The notes under the pieces are model-generated. The model made no database searches, was not told the DNA's origin, and saw nothing but the letters and a program-made list of their open reading frames with translations. The translations under genes and the position numbers were made by a program. A DNA stretch of 64,000 bases from Combretum micranthum. Taxonomy: Eukaryota > Streptophyta > Magnoliopsida > Myrtales > Combretaceae. This document shows, piece after piece, positions 15,101 through 22,074 of this stretch. Position 1 is the first letter of the stretch. Each line of letters opens with the position of its first letter. Location: the NCBI GenBank assembly GCA_024138025.1, contig JAMXBD010000825.1, positions 248,001-312,000 of the forward strand, read 5' to 3'.

Positions 15101-18100
15101 CTATCCCTAGGCACAATTTCATCCTATGGCTTACAATTAATCACAAGTTGTACACCTTGGATAAGTTATCTTTATGGGGTATTACTACCCGCTCTAGTTG
15201 CTATCTTTGCAATTCAGCCTCTGAGGATCATCGTCACTTGTTTTTCCAATGCCCTTTCTCTCTTCAAATCTGGAAAGCAGTTGTTTCTAAGCTTCATCTT
15301 CCTATATCCTTTTTATCTTGGCAAGGTGCCCTAGATGGGCTATCAACAGCCAACAGCAGCACAAGCATAACTTTTGGTGCTACTCTTTCGGCTTCAGTCT
15401 ATTGTATTTGGCATTTGAGGACCTCTATACGTCTGGGGAAGCATCTCACAAATCCTCTTTCTCTTGTTTGCCAAGTTCTCTTCTATAAAAGCCTTAGTCC
15501 TTAGCTTTTGCTTTTGTATATTTTCTTTGTAATCGGTTATTGTGTGATTGTCTTGAGTGGTCGTTTCTAGTTTGGTTGTATAATAGTGGCTTGGCCCTTG
15601 TCCCGCTTTTGTGGTTGTATTTTCCTCTTTGGTATTAATGAATTTTTTTATTTACCCAAAAAAAAAAAATCAAAAGATCATCAGCAAAAGCAGATATGTA
15701 TCAATTTCTCCTCCTTACATTTCCAATGATACTTGGACATACTTTTATTTACTTGTTCATTGATCAAATAAAAAAAGAACTCCATAACCAATATATACAT
15801 ATATAAATATATCAAAAATCAAATCTCCTTGACAAAGACCACAAGAACTCGAGGAAAAAAGGAAAAAAAAAACCCACAAGCTCACCATTGATGTTGAGAG
15901 AAAACTTGGGTATTATCAAGCATTGCATTACCCATGCAATAAACTAAGGAGGAAAATTCATACTTGGAAGAAGCAGCCAAAGGAAATCCGAATTTATATG
16001 GTCATGTGCTTTCATGATATCCACATTCATAGCACATTCAAAAAAAACCTAAGCTTTTTCATGTAAATTAGAGAACTCCTTTTTATTCAGGGTGTTTAGC
16101 TCTCACTTAAAAAACCTAAGCTTCGTCATGACTTTGAACATTGGAATTCCTTCAATAGCTCTTGCCCAAACTTCCTTGACTAAATCTTAGGTTTGACATC
16201 CAAAAGCAAAGAAACCTGAAAGGAAAATCCCTTTCCAGACATAAAAGATTGAAATCCAACACAAGCAGACTATGATCTGAGATGCTAGGAGCCTTGAGTC
16301 CACCCAAATTTATGAAAACATGATCCAATTTCCGCTAAATGAGGTCGGAAGAATTTTTATTCGACCAAGGTTGAACAAGTCCAGTTGTTTTATCTTCTTC
16401 CACATCCGCTTCATAACACCATACTAAACTCCTCCATACCCTTTGCAAAATGTACTCCCCACAACACCCCCCACCTCCCCCCCCAAACACCAAAACAAAA
16501 AAAAAAAAAAACACCCCAGTTTGTCACCCAACTTCCTACATTCATTACAATCACCAATAATGAGTCAAAGTCCCACAAAAGATTGCCTCAAACTAGTAAC
16601 TATCCCAAAAGTTGTCTTCGTTCTACCTCTGAATACGCAACACATACAAACATTACCCAAAAGTCCTAGTTACCATCTAAGAATCTGCAATAGCAGTGCA
16701 TCAATTGGCTGGAGGGTTTGAACATGTGAACATCTCAAACCCCAGGATTTCAACCAACTTAAATTCTGCCTGTAGGATGAGTGTCTAAGCTCCAATTAGG
16801 ATAAATATTGCTCCAACAGCCCCTACATTTCCAACTTATCATTGGTAGATAATGTAAGGTTACTAAAACTATTGATGAAGCAACAATTGGAAGGAAGTTG
16901 TATGACAAAAAATGAGAGCTTTGAAGAAGAATGACGCTTGGGAGGTTGTGAGACTACCTGAAGGCAAGAAATCGAAAGGAAGCAAGTGGGTGTTCTCTAT
17001 AAAACATAAAGCTAATGGTAGAATAGATAGATATAAAGCACAATTGATTGCTGAGAGTTACATGCAAAACTATGCAATAGATTAAGAAGAGACATTTATT
17101 CCTTGTTGTAAAACTTAATACTATTCAAGTCCTCTTATTGAGTGAAAAGCCAGTCTAATCTCTTTACAAAATATAATTACCAAAATAGGACTTGAAGCAA
17201 TTTAATTTGCAAAATAGACCCCCAAAATCACGTTCTTGAAGATGGGAAATTAGTTGTGAAAACAAGTCGCACATTTGAAATGCGATTCGTGGAATTTAGC
17301 CCCAGCAACATTGCATGTATCACATGCAAGAAATGTCCTTGTTATGTCTGCTTGTATCTTGCACGTCACACATGCGAGTTTTATGCAAGTATTTCCACCA
17401 TGTCTCGAATTTTCCACATGTGAATATTTTGAAAGCTAAAATCTCATTTTGAACATGTGAATTTAGTGGATTATTATGGCAATTAATTTTAATTAAAACC
17501 TATTTTAAAAACATTTTACAAAGCAATTCTAAATTGACAAAAAATTCTCTTCTTGTCTATAGCTGCAAATGTAGATTGGCCTCTACGTTAGATGGACATT
17601 AAGAATGCACTCATGAAAGTAGAACTTGATGGGGAGATCCATATGAATATTCCGCCTAGATTTACAAAGAAGGATGAGAAAGTGTAAATTCAAAAGAACC
17701 CCCTATGGTTAGTACCATCACTTCTCATTTGACTTATGTTACCAGCGAGAATCAAATCACACAATAGTCACAAAGAAAACAAGTCCTGACAGGAGAGTTA
17801 TCTTGATTTACAGGAGATGATGAAAGGGAAATTGAAAATATGAAAAAAAGACTAAAAGATGGAATTTAAAGTCAAAAGAGTTGTGAGATTTGAAATACTT
17901 TTTAGGGATGGATATTGCTTGATGTAAGAGTGGTCATTTCATTTTACAATGAAAGTATATTCTTGAATTATTGGAAGACACTAGTGAATTCACATGTAGA
18001 CCAGTAGCTATTCCTTTAGAACATAACTGGAGGAGTAAAGTAGATGATGAATTGCCGGTAGGTGAGGGCATACTTGGCAAACTCCCCTACTTATCTCTTA

Positions 18101-19511
18101 TCAGGCCAGACATAACCTTTGTGGTAAGCTTGGTAAATCAATTTATGTATTCTCCAACAAAGTGACACATGGAGGCAATTACCCATGTTTTACGGTATCT
18201 GAAAGGAACACCTCGTAAGGGTATATTGTTTAAGAAAAATGAGAATATATCTATAGAAGGGTTTGCAGAGGCTAATTGGGCTGGATATTATGAGGAAAGT
18301 AAGTCAACTTTGGGCTATTGCACTAAAGTATGGAGAAATTTGGTGGCATGGAGAGGTTACAAACAAAGTGCAGTGAAGTACAGTTGAAACTGAATTTAGC
18401 GCCATTGCCCATGGAATTTGTGAGGTGATCTGATACAAAAAGCAATGGAGGACATTCACATTACACTCTAATCCAGTAAGAGTTTATAGTGACAGTAGCT
18501 CAGCTTCAACATTGTTAAGAATCCTATGCAACATGATTCCATGAAACACATTCACATTAGCAGACACTTCACGAAATCTGCGATTGAAGAGAAAAATATC
18601 AACCTACAGTACAATCCTACAAGACTCCAAAAGGTTGGTGCAATAACAAATGTCACTACGGACAATGCTAAGTTTGCTTATAAATAGGTTGTCTTAATGA
18701 CGAATTTGTATCATATCAAAAATAAATTCCTTATTGTGTTTCTTCATTATATTTCTTCAAATATACCTCATGAAGTTCAATGAACAAACTAGATACAACA
18801 TTAAACAAAAGAAAAGCCCAAAACAAAATAGACAAATGAAAATAGAATGAAAACTGGAAATGAAAGTACCTTATCACTTTCTTTCTCATATCTCTCCCAC
18901 AAAGTATATAGAATAGCCTCATCACCAACTTCACTGAAGAAAATGTCAAACAGTTTTCACGTTAGTTACAGCAATCATGATTACATCACATTTTAATAAC
19001 CCATACTTCAGAAGCTTTTCAAGTAATATCAAGACAATGTTGCTGGCCACAACAAAGTATTACATAAGCTTTCAAGCAAACACGCTTAAATGTCCATAAT
19101 ATATACAATGTAAAGGGTTTTGATTTTTAAAAGTTGAATAGTAGTGGTCAGGCTCTAACTTGGAAGTTAGATCACTACTATGCTCCTGCTCCTAATGAAA
19201 GATGATATGAATCCCTGCTTCTCGTTTGGCGACCAATATATGCACAATATAGTGACGTAACGAGTCTAAAATACAATGTACAAATGAAATCAAGTGCTCT
19301 TTTGAGTTCAGCTTCCTGATAGTTAGGCTAGATATAACGTTGATAAAGCAAATCAAATCACTGATCATGTCAAAGATGAAGAGTAAGACCTGAAACGAAT
19401 TATTGGTGCTGGAAGGGAGGACCTCTCAGCATGTGAACCAGAACCAGAGTCACCACTCTGACCACTGGAACCCCTCCGGATAAGGTCGGCAACACCTTTT
19501 ACAATGTTCAT
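841..19511 (-). CDS. BCHB: BEACH domain-containing protein B, N-terminal part (partial, 17 coding exons)
   Basis: Seen: coding exons in transcript order are 19390-19511, 18870-18933, 12741-12975, 11276-11452, 10604-10909, 9752-9974, 8427-8495, 7050-7508, 6549-6846, 4328-4789, 4092-4250, 3823-3972, 3578-3733, 3351-3392, 2878-3222, 1114-1287 and 841-1001. Each joins its neighbour by GT-AG in matching phase, giving 3,602 nt (1,200 codons plus 2 nt) with no stop. The start begins MNIVKGVADLIRR, typical of this family. Residues 1-1089 are helical repeat-like; residues 1090-1200 look like the concanavalin A-like domain (WPLNKGFSFSCWLRVE, RWHFLCITHS, CYLDG). Known: plant BEACH proteins are very large (about 3,000 residues or more) and act in membrane trafficking and vacuolar sorting, with PH-BEACH and WD40 domains at the C-terminus. 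Those domains are off the left edge. The MNIVKG start and the WERYEK...FLKQFLIVFKNWEP block match my memory of BCHB rather than the SPIRRIG (A) or C classes. The gene looks functional despite dense intronic transposons. Confidence 0.9.
1114..1287 (-). CDS. BCHB: BCHB coding exon 16 (residues 1090-1147, ConA-like domain)
   Basis: It encodes GIKMKTPLVWPLNKGFSFSC and LFSFLTENGRGCFALL, the start of the concanavalin A-like domain found upstream of PH-BEACH. The donor is GAG/GTACAC. Confidence 0.9.
1288..2877 (-). other. BCHB intron 16-to-15 region
   Basis: A 1.6-kb intron between coding exons 15 and 16. Apart from the TIR element at 1851-2057 it shows only AT-rich sequence without recognisable coding potential. 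Confidence 0.7.
1851..2057. mobile_element. Small TIR element (MITE-like)
   Basis: A perfect 16-bp terminal inverted repeat, TGTCACATTTGGTACT at 1851-1866 and its complement at 2042-2057, bounds 207 bp of AT-rich non-coding DNA. No clear target duplication was found, so the superfamily is unassigned. Confidence 0.6.
2878..3222 (-). CDS. BCHB: BCHB coding exon 15 (residues 975-1089)
   Basis: It encodes SSESLCHHGLNLFQQLLRDS, GMLSFLLDWFSQEESDN and GHSISGKDIRKIFALLR, and ends FFDLSGSDS. The donor is TTCT/GTAAGT. Confidence 0.92.
3351..3392 (-). CDS. BCHB: BCHB coding exon 14 (residues 961-974)
   Basis: A 42-nt micro-exon encoding NEDVIILYLSVLQK. The acceptor is GAATCAG and the donor GAAG/GTTGGT. 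It is needed to join IIK to SSESLC in frame. Confidence 0.88.
3578..3733 (-). CDS. BCHB: BCHB coding exon 13 (residues 909-960)
   Basis: It encodes EAFRALVGNGYRTLQSLLLD and ends KFDVKANPIIK. The donor is AAAG/GTGACC. Confidence 0.9.
3823..3972 (-). CDS. BCHB: BCHB coding exon 12 (residues 859-908)
   Basis: It encodes YFQDLFRDGECFLHVVSLLN and ends TCLLGRNDTSK. The acceptor is CTCCAG and the donor AAAG/GTAGTG. Confidence 0.9.
4092..4250 (-). CDS. BCHB: BCHB coding exon 11 (residues 806-858)
   Basis: It encodes ILPSSVDDQKAKMYLCSKYL and ends MRDLIQWDAM. It is separated from exon 10 by a 77-nt intron. The donor is AATG/GTACAT. Confidence 0.9.
4328..4789 (-). CDS. BCHB: BCHB coding exon 10 (residues 652-805)
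   Basis: It encodes PEISILLDALEQSACNSELA and LLRILQLSAEKTLASFKT and ends VLDLMK. The acceptor is TTGCAG and the donor GAAG/GTATTG. Confidence 0.92.
4790..6548 (-). other. BCHB intron with dinucleotide repeat
   Basis: A 1.76-kb intron between coding exons 9 and 10. A GT microsatellite lies at about 6099-6149. Two similar stretches near 6220-6310 and 6335-6430 look like a diverged local duplication. No coding signal. Confidence 0.6.
6099..6149. repeat. (GT)n microsatellite
   Basis: About 50 bp of alternating GT with one TT interruption near 6110. Likely length-polymorphic. Confidence 0.9.
6549..6846 (-). CDS. BCHB: BCHB coding exon 9 (residues 552-651)
   Basis: It starts RVFINTLQHHVLNALRKVFV and ends ELAATFDGSAHNV. 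The donor is ATGTG/GTTGGT, the choice that gives phase 0 into PEISILLDALEQSA. Confidence 0.88.
7050..7508 (-). CDS. BCHB: BCHB coding exon 8 (residues 399-551)
   Basis: The 459-nt exon encodes FGNFSNLQFLCENGRVDKFA near its start and ends with SDHNELPSHI. The acceptor is CATGCAG and the donor TCAG/GTAAGT. Confidence 0.9.
7509..8426 (-). other. BCHB intron (exon 7 to exon 8)
   Basis: 918 bp with a CT-rich tract near 8060-8130 on the plus strand; otherwise nothing recognisable. Confidence 0.6.
8427..8495 (-). CDS. BCHB: BCHB coding exon 7 (residues 376-398)
   Basis: This 69-nt exon encodes DEISLLELFQLHISYFEVLR followed by EAV. The donor was placed at GT/GTATCC because only that choice keeps phase with the next exon (VFGNFSNLQFL). 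Confidence 0.85.
8496..9751 (-). other. BCHB intron (exon 6 to exon 7)
   Basis: 1.26 kb of AT-rich sequence. Short open frames here have no family-like residues; nothing recognisable is seen. Confidence 0.6.
9752..9974 (-). CDS. BCHB: BCHB coding exon 6 (residues 302-375)
   Basis: It encodes LLRVIRRLSMKEQWTD and LKALQSALSENPRGQNHF, an armadillo-like repeat region. The acceptor is GGAACAG and the donor AGCAG/GTATGT. Confidence 0.9.
9975..10603 (-). other. BCHB intron (exon 5 to exon 6)
   Basis: 629 bp without recognisable coding or repeat structure. Confidence 0.6.
10604..10909 (-). CDS. BCHB: BCHB coding exon 5 (residues 200-301)
   Basis: It begins GAIVQLKTISG, contains LLQKILLSAVSIICNFMD and ends GGLNWLV, which joins to ELLRVIRRLSMKEQW in the next exon. 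The donor is GTAG/GTAAGG. Confidence 0.88.
11276..11452 (-). CDS. BCHB: BCHB coding exon 4 (residues 141-199)
   Basis: It encodes a helical segment including DALTIVTRSMHNCSVFGFYG. The acceptor ATGCAG gives a Leu codon across the junction; the donor is AAAG/GTGTGA. In-frame with both neighbours. Confidence 0.87.
11453..12740 (-). other. BCHB intron (exon 3 to exon 4)
   Basis: 1.29 kb; short plus-strand open frames show no family resemblance. Nothing recognisable. Confidence 0.6.
12741..12975 (-). CDS. BCHB: BCHB coding exon 3 (residues 63-140)
   Basis: It encodes EEKRKLFHVFLKQFLIVFKN and continues WEPIDSG, a block that identifies this BEACH class. The acceptor is CTTGCAG; the donor is GAGT/GTAAGA, leaving phase 1. 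Confidence 0.9.
14034..14475 (+). repeat. LTR fragment with polypurine tract
   Basis: A purine tract (AAGGGAGGGAGTAA, 14020-14033) abuts TGTTACAGGC, the usual junction of internal region and 3' LTR. About 440 bp follow, containing two diverged ~47-bp direct repeats (near 14183 and 14222, each with GGCACTTGTGTGTGTAG). The right side is cut by the LINE. Confidence 0.5.
14476..15674 (+). mobile_element. LINE fragment with 5' inversion (twin priming)
   Basis: The 3' half (about 15085-15674) is on the plus strand. It encodes a zf-RVT-like domain (LSLWGITTRSSCYLC, HLFFQCPFSLQIW) and ends in a poly-A run at about 15658-15669. The 5' half (14476-15082) is on the minus strand. It encodes reverse-transcriptase C-terminal sequence (ECLEEFKEMLGLEANL, INYLGVPLIT near the junction; KPKQGGLGI further out). 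Upstream-most sequence at the junction and downstream-most at the outer edge is the layout expected of twin priming. AGATCATC occurs at both edges (14468-14475, 15675-15682), a plausible target duplication. Confidence 0.75.
16840..18690 (+). pseudogene. Ty1-copia reverse transcriptase/RNase H remnant
   Basis: Seen: NDAWEVVRLPEGKK, SKWVFSIKHKANGRIDRYKA and EETFIPCC (RT start, to 17130). RT continues near 17560 (DWPLR, MDIKNALMKVELDGE). Then PDITFVVSLVNQFMYSPTK, MEAITHVLRYLKGTPRKGIL and NLVAWRGYKQSA (end of RT into RNase H, 17971-18387), and finally HISRHFTK (near 18560). Stops and shifts are present throughout, so it is non-functional. It is antisense to BCHB within its largest intron. No LTRs were found beside it. 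Confidence 0.8.
17139..17555. mobile_element. Insertion inside the copia reverse transcriptase
   Basis: The copia frame stops at IQVLLL and resumes at AANVDWPL about 420 bp later. The insert is non-coding and repeats the words CACATTTGAAATGCGA, CACATGCGAG and CACATGTGAA. Edge sequences CCTCTTATTG and TCTCTTCTTG may be a decayed target duplication. Type unknown. Confidence 0.4.
18870..18933 (-). CDS. BCHB: BCHB coding exon 2 (residues 41-62)
   Basis: The 64-nt exon is completed by the split Ser codon and encodes SEVGDEAILYTLWERYEKES followed by DK. The acceptor is TTCTTCAG and the donor AAG/GTACTT. A 5.9-kb intron filled with transposon fragments follows. Confidence 0.88.
18934..19389 (-). 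other. BCHB intron (exon 1 to exon 2)
   Basis: 456 bp, nothing recognisable besides splice signals. Confidence 0.6.
19390..19511 (-). CDS. BCHB: BCHB coding exon 1 (residues 1-40)
   Basis: ATG lies at 19509-19511 in an exon that reaches 19612 (acceptor CAG at 19613-19615), so about 100 nt of 5' UTR precede it. It encodes MNIVKGVADLIRR, then a Ser/Gly-rich linker and PAPIIRF. The donor is CAG/GTCTTA; the exon ends with two bases of a codon. Confidence 0.9.
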
Positions 19512-19612
19512 GCTTCAACAAAAACTTTCAAGACCTCATACCATGGAACTTATGCTGAACGCAACTGTTGACCTACCAAGCCATCCTCAATGAATTGAAT
19601 GCTGAATTCCCA

Positions 19613-20089
19613 CTGCACATGACTTAGCAGTTCAAAGTCACTCCACAGTTTATATCAATGCGATTTGAAAAGCTTGATCATCAGACAAAGTAAAAGAACA
19701 TTTTAAAGATATACTGGTCGTTCGATTGTTACCCAAGAAAAGTATCTACGAGTCCTCACACATTTTGTAACTAGGATGGCAAGACCTAAAACCTCAAGTC
19801 AACCAAGTCCTAACTAGCTGAGCTTCGTGGTTTCACTTTGAAACATAACAATATCACCAAAACCTCCCTTTCCACAACCTTGTATCAGCTCTACATCCAC
19901 AAACTAAATCACCAGCAGCAATTGATCCAGAAAAATAAAAAACGGAGCTTTTTACTAATTCTTCCAATTACGAATCAACTGTACTGTGACTGAACCATCC
20001 ATCAATTTAATTATATCATTTAGAGCTTTGTATAAAAAAATTCAGACGTAATTACAGTAGACGGAGATTGGAAATGGAATTTAGAGTAC
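19613..20089 (-). other. BCHB 5'-UTR intron
   Basis: A 477-bp intron in the leader, inferred from the GTACTC donor and ATGTGCAG acceptor. Known: leader introns often raise expression in plants; no evidence here beyond position. Confidence 0.55.
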
Positions 20090-20260
20090 CTGGTCGGGTC
20101 GCGCAAAATAAGAAAGCAAAGAGAGAATAGTTAGGGCTTTTTAAGGCTGAGATCTGAGGTTTCGGATTTCTTCAAAACTTTCTTTCCTTCGATGGAAATA
20201 TAAGAACAATGGAAATCGGAGAAGGAGAAAATAGAATGAAAGGGGAAGAACCGGAATGAC
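20090..20260 (-). other. BCHB: BCHB 5'-UTR exon (right end approximate)
   Basis: A good donor (ACCAG/GTACTC) sits at 20088-20089 and the matching acceptor at 19613-19615 opens the exon containing the ATG, so a leader exon right of 20090 is inferred. The transcription start is not visible; the right edge is an estimate. Confidence 0.6.
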
Positions 20261-20384
20261 GTGCTTACCCAGTATTCTACTTATTTGTAATTTTAGCCCG
20301 AAGCTTTGAATTTGACCTTGAATTGGCCACGTGATCCGTTTTCCACTTTTTATTGCGAAAACGAAAATAATATTTATATTTTTA
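20261..20384 (-). promoter_or_regulatory. Probable BCHB promoter with a G-box
   Basis: The short space between the leader exon and the MULE-like element carries a perfect CACGTG G-box at 20328-20333; a TGACGTG motif lies near 20257 at the leader edge. Known: such motifs bind bZIP and bHLH factors. No clear TATA box was seen. Confidence 0.4.
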
Positions 20385-21130
20385 AAAAATTATAAAATTA
20401 CCACTAAAATAAAAATACTCTCAATTTTAAGTAATATAACTATAAAATTATAAATGTTTGATCTCGTCTCATCTCTCAAAAAGATATAATATAAAAAAAC
20501 ATAAGAACCTTATCTCTTAAAAAGATGGGATCATTACTTATAATAAAACTATGCACGTATCTCTCCCTCGATGCTAACAAAGGATTATCATCCAAATCAA
20601 AACTTAAATCATAGTCAAGTTTGCCTATTCTTCGAGATTTAAATGGAGGCTCATTCTCATCGATTCTTGGTCTTCTCTCTATTCACTGATCTTAACATGT
20701 TCTCTAACTGCCTCCTCAAAAGCAGCTAATAGGTTAGGATCAAACAAAGTAAAGGAATTCAAATTAGACCTCCTGAAGGAAGACATGGATTTCCGGCAAT
20801 TGGGCTATCATGGAATCTTTTGGTATTACTGTTCCCCATTGTCGATATCATCGAAGCTTCTTGAATCAAACAAACCTTTGAATTCTCATTCAAAATAACC
20901 ATCGGTCCCGTGTTCTCTTCATCATCAAAGTCTTCACTGGATTCATCTCATCTTCTATAATTGATTTTTTATAGTTAAAACGGTTGTATTTACCTCGTAT
21001 GTTAAAGAGATGAGGACAATATGTTACATTAAGCTCGTCTCTTGCATGTTTTTTGTACTTATGACCTCGTCTCTATTATGTTGCCTAAAACCGGAGTTAT
21101 TTTCATTCTAATGGCATTTTAATAATTTTT
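20385..21130. mobile_element. Non-autonomous MULE-like element upstream of BCHB
   Basis: Both ends carry a diverged inverted repeat (left CCACTAAAATAAAAATAC; right, complemented, CCATTAGAATGAAAATAAC, then TTTTAGGCAA). The same ends occur on the large MULE at 21931-35785. Interior copies of a CTCGTCTC/GAGATGAG motif are shared too. No open frame. Edges are approximate and no 9-bp duplication was confirmed. Confidence 0.55.
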
Positions 21131-21930
21131 TTGAATATACAAATATTATTTTCCTTTTCCCCTTTTTATAACAAGTAAATATGTTTCTTTTTTTTTCTTT
21201 TTTTGACATGTACCTGTATTAATCAAAGAGATGTCTTAATTTATATTTCATAATAATTAACTTAATTAAGTTATATTAATTAACTTTAAAATGGTAGAAA
21301 ACATTAACGTATGTTTGGGTATATTGATTTGATATCATTCTGACATCATTTTCAAACCGAACCAATGCTAAACCGATACAGATATAACACCGATGAAAAA
21401 CTAATAGTTTTACTCATAAACTAATCGATACGGATCCAATAATGTTAAGTTACTAATACGGGTAAAAATACGACAATCCAAACAGAATAATAAAGAAAGA
21501 AGAGAGAAGAAGATGCTAAAACCTCACTAGAGTTAGGCAAACAAACATGACTCGCGGTCGCTTCATTTAACCAATTTTAAAAATAGGCTAAAGCCAGCCA
21601 AAATTAGTTTGTTAACCAACTCATTTAACTCATGGGCTAAACTAAAAAAAGAAAAAAGGGAAAAGTCTAAGAATCAACAAAATTTTAAAATTAAAAACTA
21701 ATATAATAATATATTAGCGATCATTTATAACGTATTATGGAGAATAATGGATTAATACACATATTACATGCATTATAACATTTTTTTAGTATATATTTAA
21801 TTGTTCAAAAGTAAAATAATATTCAAAAAATTATTTTAAAAACTTATTTTTATATATAAGTAATTACAATAATAATAAAATTAATCATTGATATATATAG
21901 AAACTCTATAATACTTAATATTATTAATTT
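21131..21930. other. Intergenic AT-rich spacer
   Basis: No gene. A possible small TIR element lies near 21312-21485 (left GTTTGGGTATATTG, right GACAATCCAAAC); similar words occur near 43967-44205. Confidence 0.4.
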
Positions 21931-22074
21931 AAAAATTACAAAAAAAAAATATCTATGGAGCAAAAATAATCCCAGAATTAGACAAATTGACTTTATCTTT
22001 TGAAAAGATGAGGTAGTAAGTTATGAACCTCGTCTCTTCAAGAGACGAGATTATAATGCTATAGTAGCCTCATC

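Larger units (their letters stand above)
12976..18869 (-). other. BCHB intron 2-to-3, 5.9 kb, transposon-filled
   Basis: The largest visible intron of the gene. It contains a C-rich tract (13841-13886), an LTR fragment, a 5'-inverted LINE and a copia pol fragment, listed separately. Stretches 12976-14033 and 15683-16839 show no clear coding remnant; about 16475-16515 is C- then A-rich. Confidence 0.8.

Noticed and set aside
16385..16721. Overlapping open frames rich in Pro, His and Lys
   Set aside because: They come from a C-rich then A-rich low-complexity tract in a BCHB intron; no domain or codon pattern.
841..19511. Assignment to SPIRRIG or the C-class BEACH genes
   Set aside because: The MNIVKGVADLIRR start and WERYEK/KNWEP block fit class B as I know it, not the A or C classes.
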